From Vibrio ostreicida (GTDB lineage: Bacteria; Pseudomonadota; Gammaproteobacteria; Enterobacterales; Vibrionaceae): DNA of 64,000 nucleotides. The notes below the pieces were generated by a model. That model was not told the DNA's origin. It did not search any database and worked only from the letters and a program-made list of their open reading frames with translations. Position numbers and translations under genes: made by a program. Of this stretch, positions 9,518 to 19,814 are shown piece after piece. Where the stretch lies: NCBI RefSeq assembly GCF_013074385.2, contig NZ_JABEYA020000002.1, positions 372,001 through 436,000 on the forward strand. The letters run 5' to 3'. Every line of letters begins with the position of its first letter. Position 1 is the stretch's first letter.

Positions 9518-10345
9518 TTAAGCCGCACGAGCCAATATCTGGTCGAGCAATCGCGTGGGCAGCAATCTTTTTAGGATGGCAAAGATCTTGGTGGGTGTTG
9601 TGATCCGATAACGAATCTTCGGCTTATTTGACTCAATCGCATCAATTAAAGGGGCAAGGCATGCATCGGCAGGAAGGACGAACGAGTTGTTAGAGGTCTC
9701 GTTATCTAGGCGGCTGAGCTGCTGTTGGTAGGCTTTTTGATGAACACTGTTTTGCGTGTCAATCCATTTCATCAAGGCCTTCAACGCATTGGATCGAAAC
9801 TGAGTTTCAATCGGGCCAGGTTCAAGCAAACTGATTTTAATGTTCGAGTCGGCCAATTCTAGTCTTAGCGTATCTGTCCAGCCTTCAATGGCAAACTTAG
9901 ACGCGTTATAGGCTCCGCGGTATTTCATTGCAGCAAATCCAAGCACAGAGCTATTTTGAATTATTCGTCCGTGCCCTTGCTGACGCATAATGGGCAGGAT
10001 ACCTTTCACTAATTCATGCCATCCAAAGACGTTGGTTTCGAATTGCTCTCTTAGGGCTTGAGTAGGTAAATCTTCCAAGGCGCCCGGTTGCCCATAAGCC
10101 CCATTATTGAACAAGGCATCCAGTTTCCCTTCGGTTATCGCTAACGTTTCTTGAATGCCTTTAGTGATGCTGTCGGTGTCACTGAGATCGAGTTGGATGC
10201 AGGTGAGGCCTTGTTCATTAAGTCGTTTGACATCTTGGGCTTGGCGGCAAGAGGCAATGACTTGGTAACCTCTGTTATGCAGGGCGTGGGCAGACACATA
10301 GCCGATGCCACTAGAGCAGCCTGTGATCAAAATTGATTTTGTCAT
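9518..10345 (-). CDS. ybbO: Short-chain dehydrogenase/reductase (YbbO-like)
   Basis: 275 residues of a classical SDR oxidoreductase. The cofactor loop is TGCSSGIG (N-terminus), the active-site serine lies in QNSSVLGF, and the YNASK catalytic Tyr/Lys pair follows. EPGPIETQF and the C-terminal LKRLLPTRLLDQIL match E. coli YbbO (EPGPIRTRF, LKRLLPGRVMDKIL). The usual NNAG motif reads NNGAYG. The ATG at 10345 has AAGGA upstream. It belongs to the same ybb neighbourhood as ybbJ, qmcA and cnoX and is 44 bases downstream of the epimerase gene. The substrate is not predictable from this sequence; E. coli YbbO acts on aldehydes. Confidence 0.88.
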   Translation of the reverse strand: MTKSILITGCSSGIGYVSAHALHNRGYQVIASCRQAQDVKRLNEQGLTCIQLDLSDTDSITKGIQETLAITEGKLDALFNNGAYGQPGALEDLPTQALREQFETNVFGWHELVKGILPIMRQQGHGRIIQNSSVLGFAAMKYRGAYNASKFAIEGWTDTLRLELADSNIKISLLEPGPIETQFRSNALKALMKWIDTQNSVHQKAYQQQLSRLDNETSNNSFVLPADACLAPLIDAIESNKPKIRYRITTPTKIFAILKRLLPTRLLDQILARAA

Positions 10346-10389
10346 GGTTTCCTTTTGTATAGAGTCCAGCATTAGGCTAGGGTAGAAGA

Positions 10390-11304
10390 TTACTCATGAT
10401 GTTGTAAGATATTTTTTAGGGCGGGTTCTAAGCGTGAATAGCTAAATCTAAAACCCAGCTCAGTGAGTTTTTTGGGTTTCGCGCGGAGGCTGTCGAACAG
10501 CAATATGGCGCTTTCCCCCATTGCAAGACGCAGTGTCCATTTTGGTGTAAACAGGAAATGAGGGCGATTGACCGATTGGGCCAGCGTTTGACTGAACTGC
10601 TTGTTCGTCACGGGGTGGGGAGCGCAAAAATTAAACTCACCACTGGCATGCTCGGTGTCCAGTAGGTAAACAATCCCTCTTGCCATATCCAGCATGTGGA
10701 TCCACGGCATATATTGTTGACCGCTGCCGATCGGCCCCCCTAATCCTAGTTTGTAAGGCAAAAGCATTTTACTCAGCGCGCCGCCACCGAGTCCAAGAAC
10801 GATACCGGTGCGAAGTAGACACACACGAGTTGACTCTGAGCGAGCATGGTTGGCTAGCTGTTCCCATTTGGCACAAACATGATGAGGAAAGCTATCTGAT
10901 TGAACATGCAAGGCTTCATCGAAGGGGTGAGCTTGCTGATCTCCATAATAGCCGACAGCCGAACCACTAATAAATACGGAAGGTGGGCTCGTACTGGCAT
11001 GAATTAAATCGACGATTTGTTCTGTTATACGCCAGCGGCTTTTACAAATAATCTCTTTTTGTTGCGCGGTCCAGCGTTTGTCAGCTATGGGTTCCCCCGC
11101 TAAATTGACCACGGCATCAAACTCATTGAGGTCATTGAAGCTGCTCAGTTCAGACACATAAGTGATATTGCCCATATCAGCATGATTGACGGCTGATTTC
11201 GCTTTGTCTGGGGAACGGGTAAGTAGAACCACTTCGTGAGTGGTCAAGTGCTTAAGCAGTTCTCGGCCTATAAAACCGGTGCCACCAGTGAGTAGTAGTT
11301 TCAT
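10390..11304 (-). CDS. yfcH: NAD-dependent epimerase-like protein of the TIGR01777/YfcH family
   Basis: 304 residues. The Rossmann fold starts at residue 1 with LLTGGTGFIGREL. The family signature NLAGEPIADKRWT (about 68-80) and the SGSAVGYYG segment with the YYG active-site region are present. The C-terminal DUF1731-type segment contains LRAKPKKLTELGFRFSY, found in nearly all members. The function of this family is still poorly defined. It is probably the first gene of a transcript continuing into ybbO. Confidence 0.92.
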   Translation of the reverse strand: MKLLLTGGTGFIGRELLKHLTTHEVVLLTRSPDKAKSAVNHADMGNITYVSELSSFNDLNEFDAVVNLAGEPIADKRWTAQQKEIICKSRWRITEQIVDLIHASTSPPSVFISGSAVGYYGDQQAHPFDEALHVQSDSFPHHVCAKWEQLANHARSESTRVCLLRTGIVLGLGGGALSKMLLPYKLGLGGPIGSGQQYMPWIHMLDMARGIVYLLDTEHASGEFNFCAPHPVTNKQFSQTLAQSVNRPHFLFTPKWTLRLAMGESAILLFDSLRAKPKKLTELGFRFSYSRLEPALKNILQHHE

Positions 11305-11409
11305 GCCAATCTCCTTTCACCCTCCACTGTTGCCTGAATAATCAGTATACATCAAACCTCAAAGATTATAGCAAGTTAGCGGTTTTTACATTCATATACC
11401 ATTAAGAAA

Positions 11410-11424
11410 CTGTGATTATCACAG
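11410..11424. promoter_or_regulatory. Perfect palindrome in the yfcH / DUF1538 divergent promoter region
   Basis: CTGTGATTATCACAG is a perfect inverted repeat around a central base, a typical operator shape. It contains TGTGA and TCACA, but 3 bases apart instead of the 6 required for CRP. It is 120 bases before the first DUF1538 gene. The regulator is unknown. Confidence 0.4.
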
Positions 11425-11529
11425 AATTCACACTCGGTGGCGTTGATTGGCTGTTTCGCCAAAGTAGTCACATTTTCTCGTGAATTCATTTGTCATTCTA
11501 AACAAGTACTTCATAGACTCGAGATCATT

Positions 11530-12264
11530 ATGCAGGCGATTCTTGCGCTGTTGAAAGCGTTATTTGGGAGCTTAAGAGATCTTCTGCCTATTGTGGCTGT
11601 GATCGCTTTTTTCCAAGTGCTGGTGTTGCGTGAGCCCTTGCCCAATATGTTGTCTATCGTTGTTGGCTTAGTCTTGGTCGTGATGGGCTTAAGCTTCTTC
11701 ATTTTTGGGTTGGAAATGGGGTTGTTTCCGATTGGAGAGTCTATGGCGCAGGCTTTCGCTCGAAAAGGCAGTGTTGGCTGGCTAATGGTGTTTGCATTTT
11801 GTCTTGGTTTTGGTACGACGGTGGCTGAGCCTGCCTTGACCGCGGTTGCTAAAGAAGCAGCGAATGTTGCTTCGGAAGGGGGAATGATCTCGGCAGAAAC
11901 ACAGGCGATGGAGGACTATGCCAATGGTTTACGCTATACCGTTGCTTTGTCTGTAGGTATTGCCATTATGCTCGGTGTCCTTCGGATACTTAAGGGGTGG
12001 TCGATACAATATATGATCATCGGTGGGTACATTGGAGTGGTTGTTCTGACGTTGTTTGCCCCTGATAGCATCATTGGCGTTGCGTACGATTCAGGCGGCG
12101 TGACGACGTCAACGATTACGGTGCCGCTGGTGACCGCATTGGGGGTCGGATTGGCGTCGGCTATAAAAGGGCGTAATCCCATGATTGATGGCTTTGGTTT
12201 AATTGCCTTTGCCTCGCTCTTACCCATGATGTTTGTGATGATCTATGGCATGGTGATCGCATGA
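11530..12264 (+). CDS. DUF1538 membrane protein, first of a pair (UmpA-like)
   Basis: 244 residues with about six hydrophobic segments. It shares with the next gene the motifs GLEMxLFPxGE, GFxTTxAEPxL and [25 protein letters not shown], then [17 protein letters not shown], so the two are diverged copies of one unit. From memory, a DUF1538 pair (UmpAB) has been described as a two-component Na+(Li+,K+)/H+ antiporter in Halomonas. I infer a similar heteromeric cation transporter here. Start chosen at the ATG at 11530 ([11 protein letters not shown]) with a weak GAG upstream; the longer open frame from 11437 lacks a membrane-protein-like N-terminus. Confidence 0.85.
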   Translation: MQAILALLKALFGSLRDLLPIVAVIAFFQVLVLREPLPNMLSIVVGLVLVVMGLSFFIFGLEMGLFPIGESMAQAFARKGSVGWLMVFAFCLGFGTTVAEPALTAVAKEAANVASEGGMISAETQAMEDYANGLRYTVALSVGIAIMLGVLRILKGWSIQYMIIGGYIGVVVLTLFAPDSIIGVAYDSGGVTTSTITVPLVTALGVGLASAIKGRNPMIDGFGLIAFASLLPMMFVMIYGMVIA

Positions 12265-13055
12265 TTGACTGGTCTCAGTTTCTGGATACTTTTGGCAGTA
12301 CAGTCAGCGATGTGATGCCGATTGCCAGTATTATTTTTGGTTTTCAATTTGCGGTATTGCGCCGTCCAGTGACTAACCTTCCCAAGGTATTACTTGGCTT
12401 TGCCTACGTTATTGTCGGTTTGTCTTTGTTTCTTATTGGATTAGAGATGGCGTTGTTTCCTTTGGGGGAAACCATGGCTATCCAGCTTACCAACCCCGAA
12501 TTTATTCAGGCATCGAAAATCTCCCCATCAGATACCGTCGTCTGGAAAGACTATTACTGGGTTTACCTGTTTGCTTTTAGTATTGGTTTTAGCACCACGA
12601 TCGCCGAGCCTTCCCTGATAGCAGTGGCGATAAAAGCCAGTCAGGTGTCCGGTGGTGCCATTAGTGTTAATGGTCTTCGTTTTGCGGTGGCATTCGGTGT
12701 GGCAGCAGGAATCGCATTAGGGAGTTATCGGATCGTTGTTGGAGACCCTATCCACTATTACATTATTGCAGGCTACATTATTGTGGTTATCCAAACTTTC
12801 TATGCGCCTCAATTTATCGTTCCTTTGGCTTACGATTCAGGTGGGGTAACCACGTCAACGGTTACCGTGCCTCTGGTGGCTGCTTTAGGGTTGGGGTTGG
12901 CTTCGACAGTACCAGGGCGTAATCCCATGATTGATGGTTTTGGGTTGATAGCGTTTGCTAGCTTGTTTCCAATTATTTCTGTAATGGGCTATGCCCAGAT
13001 GACTCGTTGGCTGAGTAATAGATCAACGCAGGAGGACACCAAAAATGCGCTTTAA
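12261..13055 (+). CDS. DUF1538 membrane protein, second of a pair (UmpB-like)
   Basis: 264 residues. It overlaps the previous stop by four bases (ATGA), indicating translational coupling and probably a fixed stoichiometry. It has the same membrane architecture and repeated motifs: [26 protein letters not shown], and the [11 protein letters not shown] region near residues 190-210. It ends with a short charged tail. The acidic residue in AEPSL and the Asp in YDSGG are conserved between both copies and are plausible ion-binding sites (inference). Confidence 0.85.
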   Translation: MIDWSQFLDTFGSTVSDVMPIASIIFGFQFAVLRRPVTNLPKVLLGFAYVIVGLSLFLIGLEMALFPLGETMAIQLTNPEFIQASKISPSDTVVWKDYYWVYLFAFSIGFSTTIAEPSLIAVAIKASQVSGGAISVNGLRFAVAFGVAAGIALGSYRIVVGDPIHYYIIAGYIIVVIQTFYAPQFIVPLAYDSGGVTTSTVTVPLVAALGLGLASTVPGRNPMIDGFGLIAFASLFPIISVMGYAQMTRWLSNRSTQEDTKNAL

Positions 13056-13395
13056 ATTGATATTGGCTTTTGTGGAAGACGGTAAAACCGAGCGAGTACT
13101 GGATGCGGCTCGAAGTGCAGGCGCGACTGGGGCAACCGTGATTAATCATGCCAGAGGTGAAGGTTTGAATAAGAAGCCGACCTTTTTCGGTTTGACGCTT
13201 GAAGTGCAGCGAGATGTTTTGTTGTTTGTGGTTGAAGAGCATCTTGCTCGATACATCCTCGAGACCATTAGTGATGTGGGTGAATTCGATCAAGAATCAG
13301 GGCAGGGAATCGCGGTACAGATTGATATAGAGGATGCGGTAGGGGTTGCGCATCAGGTAGAAACGCTAACCAAAGTTGTAGGGGATGAGCTATGA
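13045..13395 (+). CDS. PII-like regulatory protein of the DUF1538 operon
   Basis: 116 residues with the ferredoxin-like PII fold pattern: [22 protein letters not shown] at the start, a GATGATVINHARG segment where PII proteins have the start of the T loop, and a C-terminal VQIDIEDAVGVAHQ strand. It overlaps the preceding gene by 11 bases and the next by four. PII proteins often bind a membrane transporter and respond to a nucleotide. By context it would gate the DUF1538 pair, which is inference. It lacks the canonical GlnB uridylylation tyrosine motif. Confidence 0.8.
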   Translation: MRFKLILAFVEDGKTERVLDAARSAGATGATVINHARGEGLNKKPTFFGLTLEVQRDVLLFVVEEHLARYILETISDVGEFDQESGQGIAVQIDIEDAVGVAHQVETLTKVVGDEL

Positions 13396-13808
13396 GCGAA
13401 CATGAAACTATCCGTGTCAGAGATGTGATGGGCAGCGCCTACGTTATGATTGATGGGTTAACAACAGTTCGAGAAGGCATTCAGTTGGCTAGGGCGCATG
13501 GGGTCAAAGCGTTGGTGATCAATAAGCGGAATGCTGACGATGAATTTGGTTTGGTCTTAATGAATGATATAGCGAAGAAAGTACTAGCAAAAAATCGCTC
13601 GCCTGATCGGACCAATATTTATGAAATTATGACTAAGCCAGCGTTATCAGTTCAACCTGATATGAATGTAAAATACTGCGCTCGTTTGTTTGAGCGCTTT
13701 GGTATTAGCCGAGCACCTGTGATTGAAAATGGCGAGATCATTGGATTGGTGAGCTATAACAATATAGTGATTAATGGTATGGCTCGAGATGACACTAACC
13801 TTGTATGA
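13392..13808 (+). CDS. CBS-domain protein of the DUF1538 operon
   Basis: 138 residues made of two CBS motifs (about 8-65 and 75-132). The signatures are VRDVMGSAYVMIDGLTTVRE with LVINKRNADDEFGLVLMNDI, then YEIMTKPALSVQPDMNVKY with ISRAPVIENGEIIGLVSYN. A CBS pair usually binds AMP/ATP or a similar adenosyl ligand. It is the last gene of the four-gene operon, overlapping the PII-like gene by four bases. Together they suggest nucleotide control of the membrane pair. No catalytic domain is attached. Confidence 0.88.
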   Translation: MSEHETIRVRDVMGSAYVMIDGLTTVREGIQLARAHGVKALVINKRNADDEFGLVLMNDIAKKVLAKNRSPDRTNIYEIMTKPALSVQPDMNVKYCARLFERFGISRAPVIENGEIIGLVSYNNIVINGMARDDTNLV

Positions 13809-13855
13809 CGCTTCAAACAAGGTGGCATCTTTCGCGTTTGGCTGATTTATGTTGT

Positions 13856-14140
13856 TTAGGTCTTATGACTATCTGAGTGACCGAGCTCGCGATCTGGTGC
13901 GATGATGTCCCTGACTTTTTGTTTCAAGACCTTGGCTTCAGGAAAACCTCCTTGTTGTTTTCTTTCCCAGATCAATTGGCCATTACAGTGTATCTCGAAT
14001 CTTCCTCCCGTATCGGGGTGAAGGGAAACTGTGCCTATCTCTTCACTGAAGGTATGCAACAACTCTTGCGATAACCAGGTCGATCGCAGCATCCAGTTAC
14101 ACTGTCGGCAGTAATAAATATCAATGTATGCTTTGCTCAT
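13856..14140 (-). CDS. Rdx (SelW/SelT/SelH) family thioredoxin-like protein
   Basis: 94 residues. The N-terminal YYCRQCNW carries the CxxC motif of the Rdx family (residues about 11-14), and the family segment GGRFEIHCNGQLIWERKQQGGFPEAKVLKQ follows. These are small cytoplasmic selenoprotein-W-like redox proteins; the bacterial form uses Cys instead of Sec. The cellular role is unknown. It is convergent with the CBS gene and lies just downstream of toxS on the same strand. Confidence 0.9.
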   Translation of the reverse strand: MSKAYIDIYYCRQCNWMLRSTWLSQELLHTFSEEIGTVSLHPDTGGRFEIHCNGQLIWERKQQGGFPEAKVLKQKVRDIIAPDRELGHSDSHKT

Positions 14141-14165
14141 CTTGGCAGCAGCCTTTATTCGTGAC

Positions 14166-14681
14166 TTAATTAGAAAACAAAACGGTAGAACCGTGGTTCA
14201 AGCTGGTTAGCAGCAGCGCTTTTTCATTCACAATATCGATGCGACGACTTTGTTGGGCATCCATTTTAAAGATCTGAGTAATCAAGTTGAGTTGGTCGGC
14301 GGTAAAGTCTTTACTCTGTGGTGAGGAGACATTTTTGAACTCAGTTGGAGAGATCAGCAAATAGTTGTCACTGATGTCCCATTCTCCTTTTTCCGAGATA
14401 CTAATGACACTTTCGGCATTGGCGTTGTCGCCATAAAGACGTACGGTTGCGTAGCGATTGTATTTTCCGTTGGGCAAATATTTTACGTTTGAGTCGACAT
14501 TCACGCGGCGCAGTGAGCCGACGGATTCTTCCTTAAGACTGTCGGAAATGACCGTAACCATCTTTGATTGCCACTCATTGGCGATAAGCACTTGTTCCAG
14601 CTTCAGATCGCTTCCCCAGTAAAGCCAACTGCTAAACAAGGCCGAGATAACCAGAATACTTGCTGCGAATTTTTGGTTCAT
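14166..14681 (-). CDS. toxS: ToxS, periplasmic partner of ToxR
   Basis: 171 residues, the same length as other vibrio ToxS proteins. It has a short N-terminus, one membrane anchor (FAASILVISALFSSWLYW) and a periplasmic domain starting GSDLKLEQVLIANEWQSKM. ToxS stabilises ToxR and, with it, senses bile acids in the periplasm. I chose the ATG at 14681 (MNQKFAAS), preceded by AGGA at eight bases; an in-frame ATG at 14705 overlaps the toxR end. The gene starts 10 bases after toxR, so the two form an operon. Confidence 0.95.
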   Translation of the reverse strand: MNQKFAASILVISALFSSWLYWGSDLKLEQVLIANEWQSKMVTVISDSLKEESVGSLRRVNVDSNVKYLPNGKYNRYATVRLYGDNANAESVISISEKGEWDISDNYLLISPTEFKNVSSPQSKDFTADQLNLITQIFKMDAQQSRRIDIVNEKALLLTSLNHGSTVLFSN

Positions 14682-14691
14682 ATTGTTATTC

Positions 14692-15540
14692 CTATTGGCA
14701 GACACTACTTAAGTCCTGCTGCATTGCAAAAATGCGCACCGTAATGTTTTCACCAGAACTGGCGAGAGAGTGGATATAGTTAAGTATCAATTGATTGTTT
14801 TGTCCGCCCGTCGCAATGACTTCAACCGGTAATTTATCGATGTGAGCAGTATTGTAACGCTTGATACACTGTTCAATCGAAGGGTACCATTTACTTAAAT
14901 CTGGGTGATTGAGAGGCGTCATCACTGGCGTATTGTCGTACATAGCTACTTGGCGAAACTTTGACTCTGCTGGGTTAGTAAACAGCAGTACGCACAACGG
15001 CAGTGTGACGGCAAGCGCAAGCATCACTCTGACTAACCAGCTTGATTTCTCTGCGGTGGTTGCGGAGTCTGAGATGCTCGACTCAGCAGTGGTAGAATCT
15101 AGACCTTGTTCTTTGGCCCTATCGTATGAAGAGGACGCCTTATCTGAAAGCTCGCCGAGATCGTCAGTGTCTAAGAGATCACCAGCCATTAGAGGCGTCG
15201 CTCGTTCTACGCTACAGATCAGTTGATAGCCGCGTTTTGGAACGGTTTTCACGTACTCAGGGGTTTTGGTGGAGTCCTGAAGCTGTTTACGCAGCGTTGA
15301 GATGGCCTGAGTCAGGCTTGAATCATCGACTTCAAAGCCTTGTTCACGCCAGACAAAGTCATGCAATTCATTGCGAGAGACAATATCATTGGGCTTTTCA
15401 GCCATTAATAGCAGGATACGGCTCTCATTACTCCCCAGACGGATGACCTCATCATCATTTAATTTGTCCACCAGAGAATTTGTGTTGGGGTCAAACGTAA
15501 ATCGGTTAGCAAGATTAAACTTAGTGCCTATATTACTCAT
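14692..15540 (-). CDS. toxR: ToxR, membrane-bound transcriptional regulator
   Basis: 282 residues. A cytoplasmic OmpR-type winged helix (about 5-112) contains the vibrio ToxR signatures RLGSNESRILL, WREQGFEVDDSSLTQAIS and VKTVPKRGYQLIC. A variable acidic linker follows, then one membrane span (about 168-187, ending LLFTNPAES). The periplasmic domain holds the two cysteines (C225 and C281) that form the ToxR disulfide, and VEVIATGGQNNQLILNYIH. ToxR controls outer-membrane porins and host- or bile-responsive genes. It is divergent from htpG, as in other vibrios. The linker sequence is species-specific. Confidence 0.97.
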   Translation of the reverse strand: MSNIGTKFNLANRFTFDPNTNSLVDKLNDDEVIRLGSNESRILLLMAEKPNDIVSRNELHDFVWREQGFEVDDSSLTQAISTLRKQLQDSTKTPEYVKTVPKRGYQLICSVERATPLMAGDLLDTDDLGELSDKASSSYDRAKEQGLDSTTAESSISDSATTAEKSSWLVRVMLALAVTLPLCVLLFTNPAESKFRQVAMYDNTPVMTPLNHPDLSKWYPSIEQCIKRYNTAHIDKLPVEVIATGGQNNQLILNYIHSLASSGENITVRIFAMQQDLSSVCQ

Positions 15541-15685
15541 TTGTTGTGACCATAGTTGCGTATGAATATCATCAAGTGTTGGAAATCCCAGTGTTCTAGG
15601 GGGTCTTCTTTAGTTTTTTTGATTTTTTTGATGAGCAAGGATAGACAAAACCAGATCAAAAAAACAATGTTTTTATGATTTTTGA

Positions 15686-15714
15686 CCTTGAATTTACAAT
15701 TGTCACCCTCATGT
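15686..15714 (+). promoter_or_regulatory. Sigma-32 (heat shock) promoter of htpG
   Basis: CCTTGAA, a 13-base spacer, then CCCTCATGT: a close match to the sigma-32 consensus (CTTGAA, 13-14 bases, CCCATNT). It ends 77 bases before the htpG ATG, inside the toxR-htpG divergent region. Confidence 0.85.
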
Positions 15715-15790
15715 TAATCCTCAGGTTATGTCAGTATCGAACCTGATTTTAGTCGTCAGGTTCGATCATTTTAAATGTTACGGAGCTAGC

Positions 15791-17695
15791 ATGAGCGATA
15801 CAGCAACACCAAACAAAGAAACTCGTGGCTTTCAATCAGAAGTAAAACAGCTACTTCATTTAATGATTCACTCTCTTTATTCTAATAAAGAGATCTTTTT
15901 GCGCGAATTGATTTCTAATGCCTCTGATGCAGCAGACAAATTGCGCTTTCAGGCGCTATCTGATTCAGGTCTCTACCAGGGTGATACTGACCTAGGGGTC
16001 AAATTGTCTTTCGATGAAGCGTCGAATACGTTGACTCTTTCAGATAACGGTATCGGAATGAGCCGTGATGATGTTATTGAACATCTAGGTACGATTGCCA
16101 AATCAGGGACAGCGGACTTTTTCTCTAAACTGTCAGAAGACCAGTCAAAGGACTCTCAGCTGATTGGACAGTTTGGCGTTGGTTTCTACTCAGCCTTTAT
16201 CGTAGCTGATGCCGTGACGGTTCGCACGCGTGCTGCTGGTGTATCAAGTGATGAAGCTGTGCAGTGGCATTCTGCTGGTGAAGGTGATTACACCATCGAA
16301 ACGGTCAAGAAAGAATCACGTGGTACGGATATTGTCTTGCATATGCGCGAGGAAGGAAAAGAGTTCCTTAGTGAGTGGCGTCTGCGCGAAGTGATCAGTA
16401 AATATTCTGATCATATTGGCATTCCAGTCTCGATCCAGACGGTTGAGCGTGACGAAGAAGGTAATGAGACGGGCGATAAGAAGTGGGAGCAAATCAACAA
16501 AGCTCAAGCGCTTTGGACTCGCAACAAGTCAGACATCTCTGAAGAAGAGTACCAGGAGTTCTACAAGCACGTATCACATGATTTTGCTGATCCCCTTTTA
16601 TGGAGCCACAATCGCGTAGAAGGTAAAAACGACTACACAAGCTTGCTGTATATCCCGGCGAAAGCCCCTTGGGATATGATGAACCGTGACCATAAATCTG
16701 GCCTGAAGCTGTATGTTCAGCGCGTATTCATTATGGATGATGCCGAGCAGTTCATGCCGTCTTATTTACGTTTTGTGCGCGGTTTAATTGATTCAAACGA
16801 TTTACCACTTAACGTGTCACGTGAAATTCTGCAAGATAACAAGGTCACTCAATCTCTACGTAATGCGTGTACTAAACGTGTGCTCACTATGCTTGAACGC
16901 ATGGCAAAGAATGACGAAGAAAAATATCAGTCATTCTGGAAAGAGTTTGGTTTGGTGCTTAAAGAAGGCCCAGCGGAAGACATGGGCAACAAGGAAAAAG
17001 TGGCAGGGTTATTGCGCTTTGCATCAACAGAAGCGGATTCTGCTGAACAAACCGTGGGGTTAGAATCTTACGTTGAGCGAATGAAAGAAGGTCAGGATAA
17101 AATTTACTACCTGACGGCTGACAGCTACGCGGCGGCAAAGAATAGCCCTCACTTAGAACAATTCAAAGCCAAAGGCATTGAAGTGGTTCTGATGTTTGAT
17201 CGCATTGACGAATGGTTGATGAACTATCTGACTGAATTTGACGGTAAGCCGTTCCAGTCAATCACGAAGGCGGGTTTGGATCTAAGCTCGTTCGAAGATG
17301 AAGCGGAAAAAGAAAAGCAAAAGGAAACAGAAGAAGAGTTCAAATCTGTTGTTGATCGCACCAAAGAATATTTGGGCGAGCGGGTCAAAGAAGTTCGTAC
17401 CACCTTTAAGTTGGCTTCAACACCAGCGGTTGTTGTGACGGATGATTTTGAAATGGGTACGCAGATGGCGAAACTGCTTGAAGCAGCGGGTCAAGCGGCA
17501 CCAGAAGTAAAATACATCTTTGAAATTAACCCAGAACATGAGTTGGTTAAACGCATGGCGGACGAAGCCGACGAGGAGGCCTTCGGCCGCTGGGTTGAGG
17601 TGCTTCTGGGTCAGGCGATGTTGGCAGAGCGTGGAGCAATGGAAGACCCATCACAGTTTGTGGGTGCGATTAATTCACTTCTGACGCTTCGTTAA
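15791..17695 (+). CDS. htpG: Chaperone HtpG (Hsp90)
   Basis: 634 residues, similar to E. coli HtpG (624). The N-terminal ATPase has [29 protein letters not shown], the GTIAKSG lid and [11 protein letters not shown]. The middle domain carries the [15 protein letters not shown] catalytic loop with its arginine. A C-terminal dimerisation domain follows. It is a cytosolic ATP-dependent chaperone acting with DnaK. I chose the ATG at 15791 ([10 protein letters not shown]) behind CGGAG; the upstream in-frame start at 15728 lies close to the sigma-32 promoter and has no ribosome-binding site. Confidence 0.98.
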   Translation: MSDTATPNKETRGFQSEVKQLLHLMIHSLYSNKEIFLRELISNASDAADKLRFQALSDSGLYQGDTDLGVKLSFDEASNTLTLSDNGIGMSRDDVIEHLGTIAKSGTADFFSKLSEDQSKDSQLIGQFGVGFYSAFIVADAVTVRTRAAGVSSDEAVQWHSAGEGDYTIETVKKESRGTDIVLHMREEGKEFLSEWRLREVISKYSDHIGIPVSIQTVERDEEGNETGDKKWEQINKAQALWTRNKSDISEEEYQEFYKHVSHDFADPLLWSHNRVEGKNDYTSLLYIPAKAPWDMMNRDHKSGLKLYVQRVFIMDDAEQFMPSYLRFVRGLIDSNDLPLNVSREILQDNKVTQSLRNACTKRVLTMLERMAKNDEEKYQSFWKEFGLVLKEGPAEDMGNKEKVAGLLRFASTEADSAEQTVGLESYVERMKEGQDKIYYLTADSYAAAKNSPHLEQFKAKGIEVVLMFDRIDEWLMNYLTEFDGKPFQSITKAGLDLSSFEDEAEKEKQKETEEEFKSVVDRTKEYLGERVKEVRTTFKLASTPAVVVTDDFEMGTQMAKLLEAAGQAAPEVKYIFEINPEHELVKRMADEADEEAFGRWVEVLLGQAMLAERGAMEDPSQFVGAINSLLTLR

Positions 17696-17712
17696 TCGGT
17701 CATTCTCCAATG

Positions 17713-17738
17713 AAAGCTCGCAAAATTGCGAGCTTTTT
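17713..17738 (+). terminator. Rho-independent terminator of htpG
   Basis: AAAGCTCGCAA and TTGCGAGCTTT form an 11-bp repeat followed by T5, 17 bases after the htpG stop. Confidence 0.9.
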
Positions 17739-17873
17739 CAGCTCTACCGAGATTGGGTTAATAAAACGCCATGTGTTTGCAGTTGAATATGAGTGTTTCA
17801 GCACTGTTTCACCGTAAGTGACATTGGCAGTTTCAATTATGTGGTAGACTGCCATCTTGAAACAAAGTGATCG

Positions 17874-18658
<785 letters not shown>

Positions 18659-18695
18659 ATTGCTAGCGGCTAATTTTGAAAATTTGCTATAGTGA

Positions 18696-18725
18696 AAGCG
18701 ACCCCTAACAGGGTCGCTTTTTTTA
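18696..18725 (+). terminator. Rho-independent terminator of adk
   Basis: AGCGACCC and GGGTCGCT surround a 6-base loop, followed by T7. Confidence 0.93.
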
Positions 18726-18792
18726 TGCCTATACCTTGATCTATAAAGATCTTTGTTACGTACAACGTCAATTTTAGTGTCAATAGGAAACT

Positions 18793-19752
18793 ATGCAAAG
18801 CAATAAAAAACAGGGTGTATTACTGGTTAATTTAGGAACCCCGGATGCGCCGACTGCGCCTGCGATTAAACGCTTTCTGAGTCAGTTCTTACATGATCAG
18901 CGCGTGGTTGATATGACGCGTTGGTTATGGTGTCCGATTTTACATGGTGTGATATTGCCCATTCGTTCGCCAAAAGTAGCCAAACTCTATCAGATGGTAT
19001 GGATGGAAGAGGGCTCTCCTTTATTGGTTTATTCCCAAAAGCAGGCAGAAAAATTGGCGTTGAACGTCGATATCCCGGTCGAGTTAGGTATGACCTATGG
19101 CCGGCCTAGTTTGCAAATGGGCCTCGAAGCCTTGCTGAAAAAAGGTGTCGAAGAAGTGATTGTTCTACCGCTGTTTCCTCAGTATTCAAACACCACGACA
19201 GCGGCAGTCTCTGATGGTCTGACCAAAGCATTCAAACATTTGCCCGTTATGCCAGGGTATCGGCTCGTGCGAGATTATCATGACCACCCTCTTTATATTC
19301 GAGCTTTAGCGGACAGTGTCAGGCGTTCATGGGAAAAGAATGGGCGGGGTGATTATCTACTTTGTTCTTATCATGGTATACCGCAGCGCTACGCGGACAA
19401 TGGCGACATCTATCCGCAGCATTGTGAGATGACCACTGAGTTGCTTGGCAAAGAGCTTGGATTGAACGCAGATCAGATTGGGATGACTTACCAGTCTCGT
19501 TTTGGTCGAGAGCCGTGGTTGCAACCTTATACTGATAAAACCTTGGAACGTTTACCTGCTAAAGGCATTAAGACATTGGATATTATGACGCCTGCCTTTT
19601 CATCCGATTGCCTTGAAACATTAGAAGAAATATCGCAGCAATGCCGTGAAATTTTCGAAGATGCAGGGGGCACTGAATTTAACTTTATTGCGTGCCTCAA
19701 TGACGATGACCGGCATATCGAAATGATGGTCGATCTGATTAAAGGGTCTTAG
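18793..19752 (+). CDS. hemH: Ferrochelatase
   Basis: 319 residues, the usual length. It inserts Fe2+ into protoporphyrin IX, the last step of haem synthesis, at the cytoplasmic face of the membrane. Signatures: [14 protein letters not shown] at the start, the catalytic-histidine motif [12 protein letters not shown] (about 193-204), [16 protein letters not shown], and [14 protein letters not shown] with the second conserved glutamate. It follows adk after a strong terminator, the same adk-hemH order as V. cholerae, and has its own terminator. Confidence 0.97.
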   Translation: MQSNKKQGVLLVNLGTPDAPTAPAIKRFLSQFLHDQRVVDMTRWLWCPILHGVILPIRSPKVAKLYQMVWMEEGSPLLVYSQKQAEKLALNVDIPVELGMTYGRPSLQMGLEALLKKGVEEVIVLPLFPQYSNTTTAAVSDGLTKAFKHLPVMPGYRLVRDYHDHPLYIRALADSVRRSWEKNGRGDYLLCSYHGIPQRYADNGDIYPQHCEMTTELLGKELGLNADQIGMTYQSRFGREPWLQPYTDKTLERLPAKGIKTLDIMTPAFSSDCLETLEEISQQCREIFEDAGGTEFNFIACLNDDDRHIEMMVDLIKGS

Positions 19753-19772
19753 TTTCTTAAATTGACATCTAG

Positions 19773-19798
19773 CCACTGTTTATTCAGTGGTTTTTTTT
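19773..19798 (+). terminator. Rho-independent terminator of hemH
   Basis: CCACTG / CAGTGG with a 6-base loop and T8, 20 bases after the stop codon. Confidence 0.92.
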
Positions 19799-19814
19799 CG
19801 TTCAACGGATGGGA

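Noticed and set aside
11410..11424. CRP site reading of the CTGTGATTATCACAG palindrome
   Set aside because: TGTGA and TCACA are separated by 3 bases, not 6; kept only as an unassigned operator candidate.
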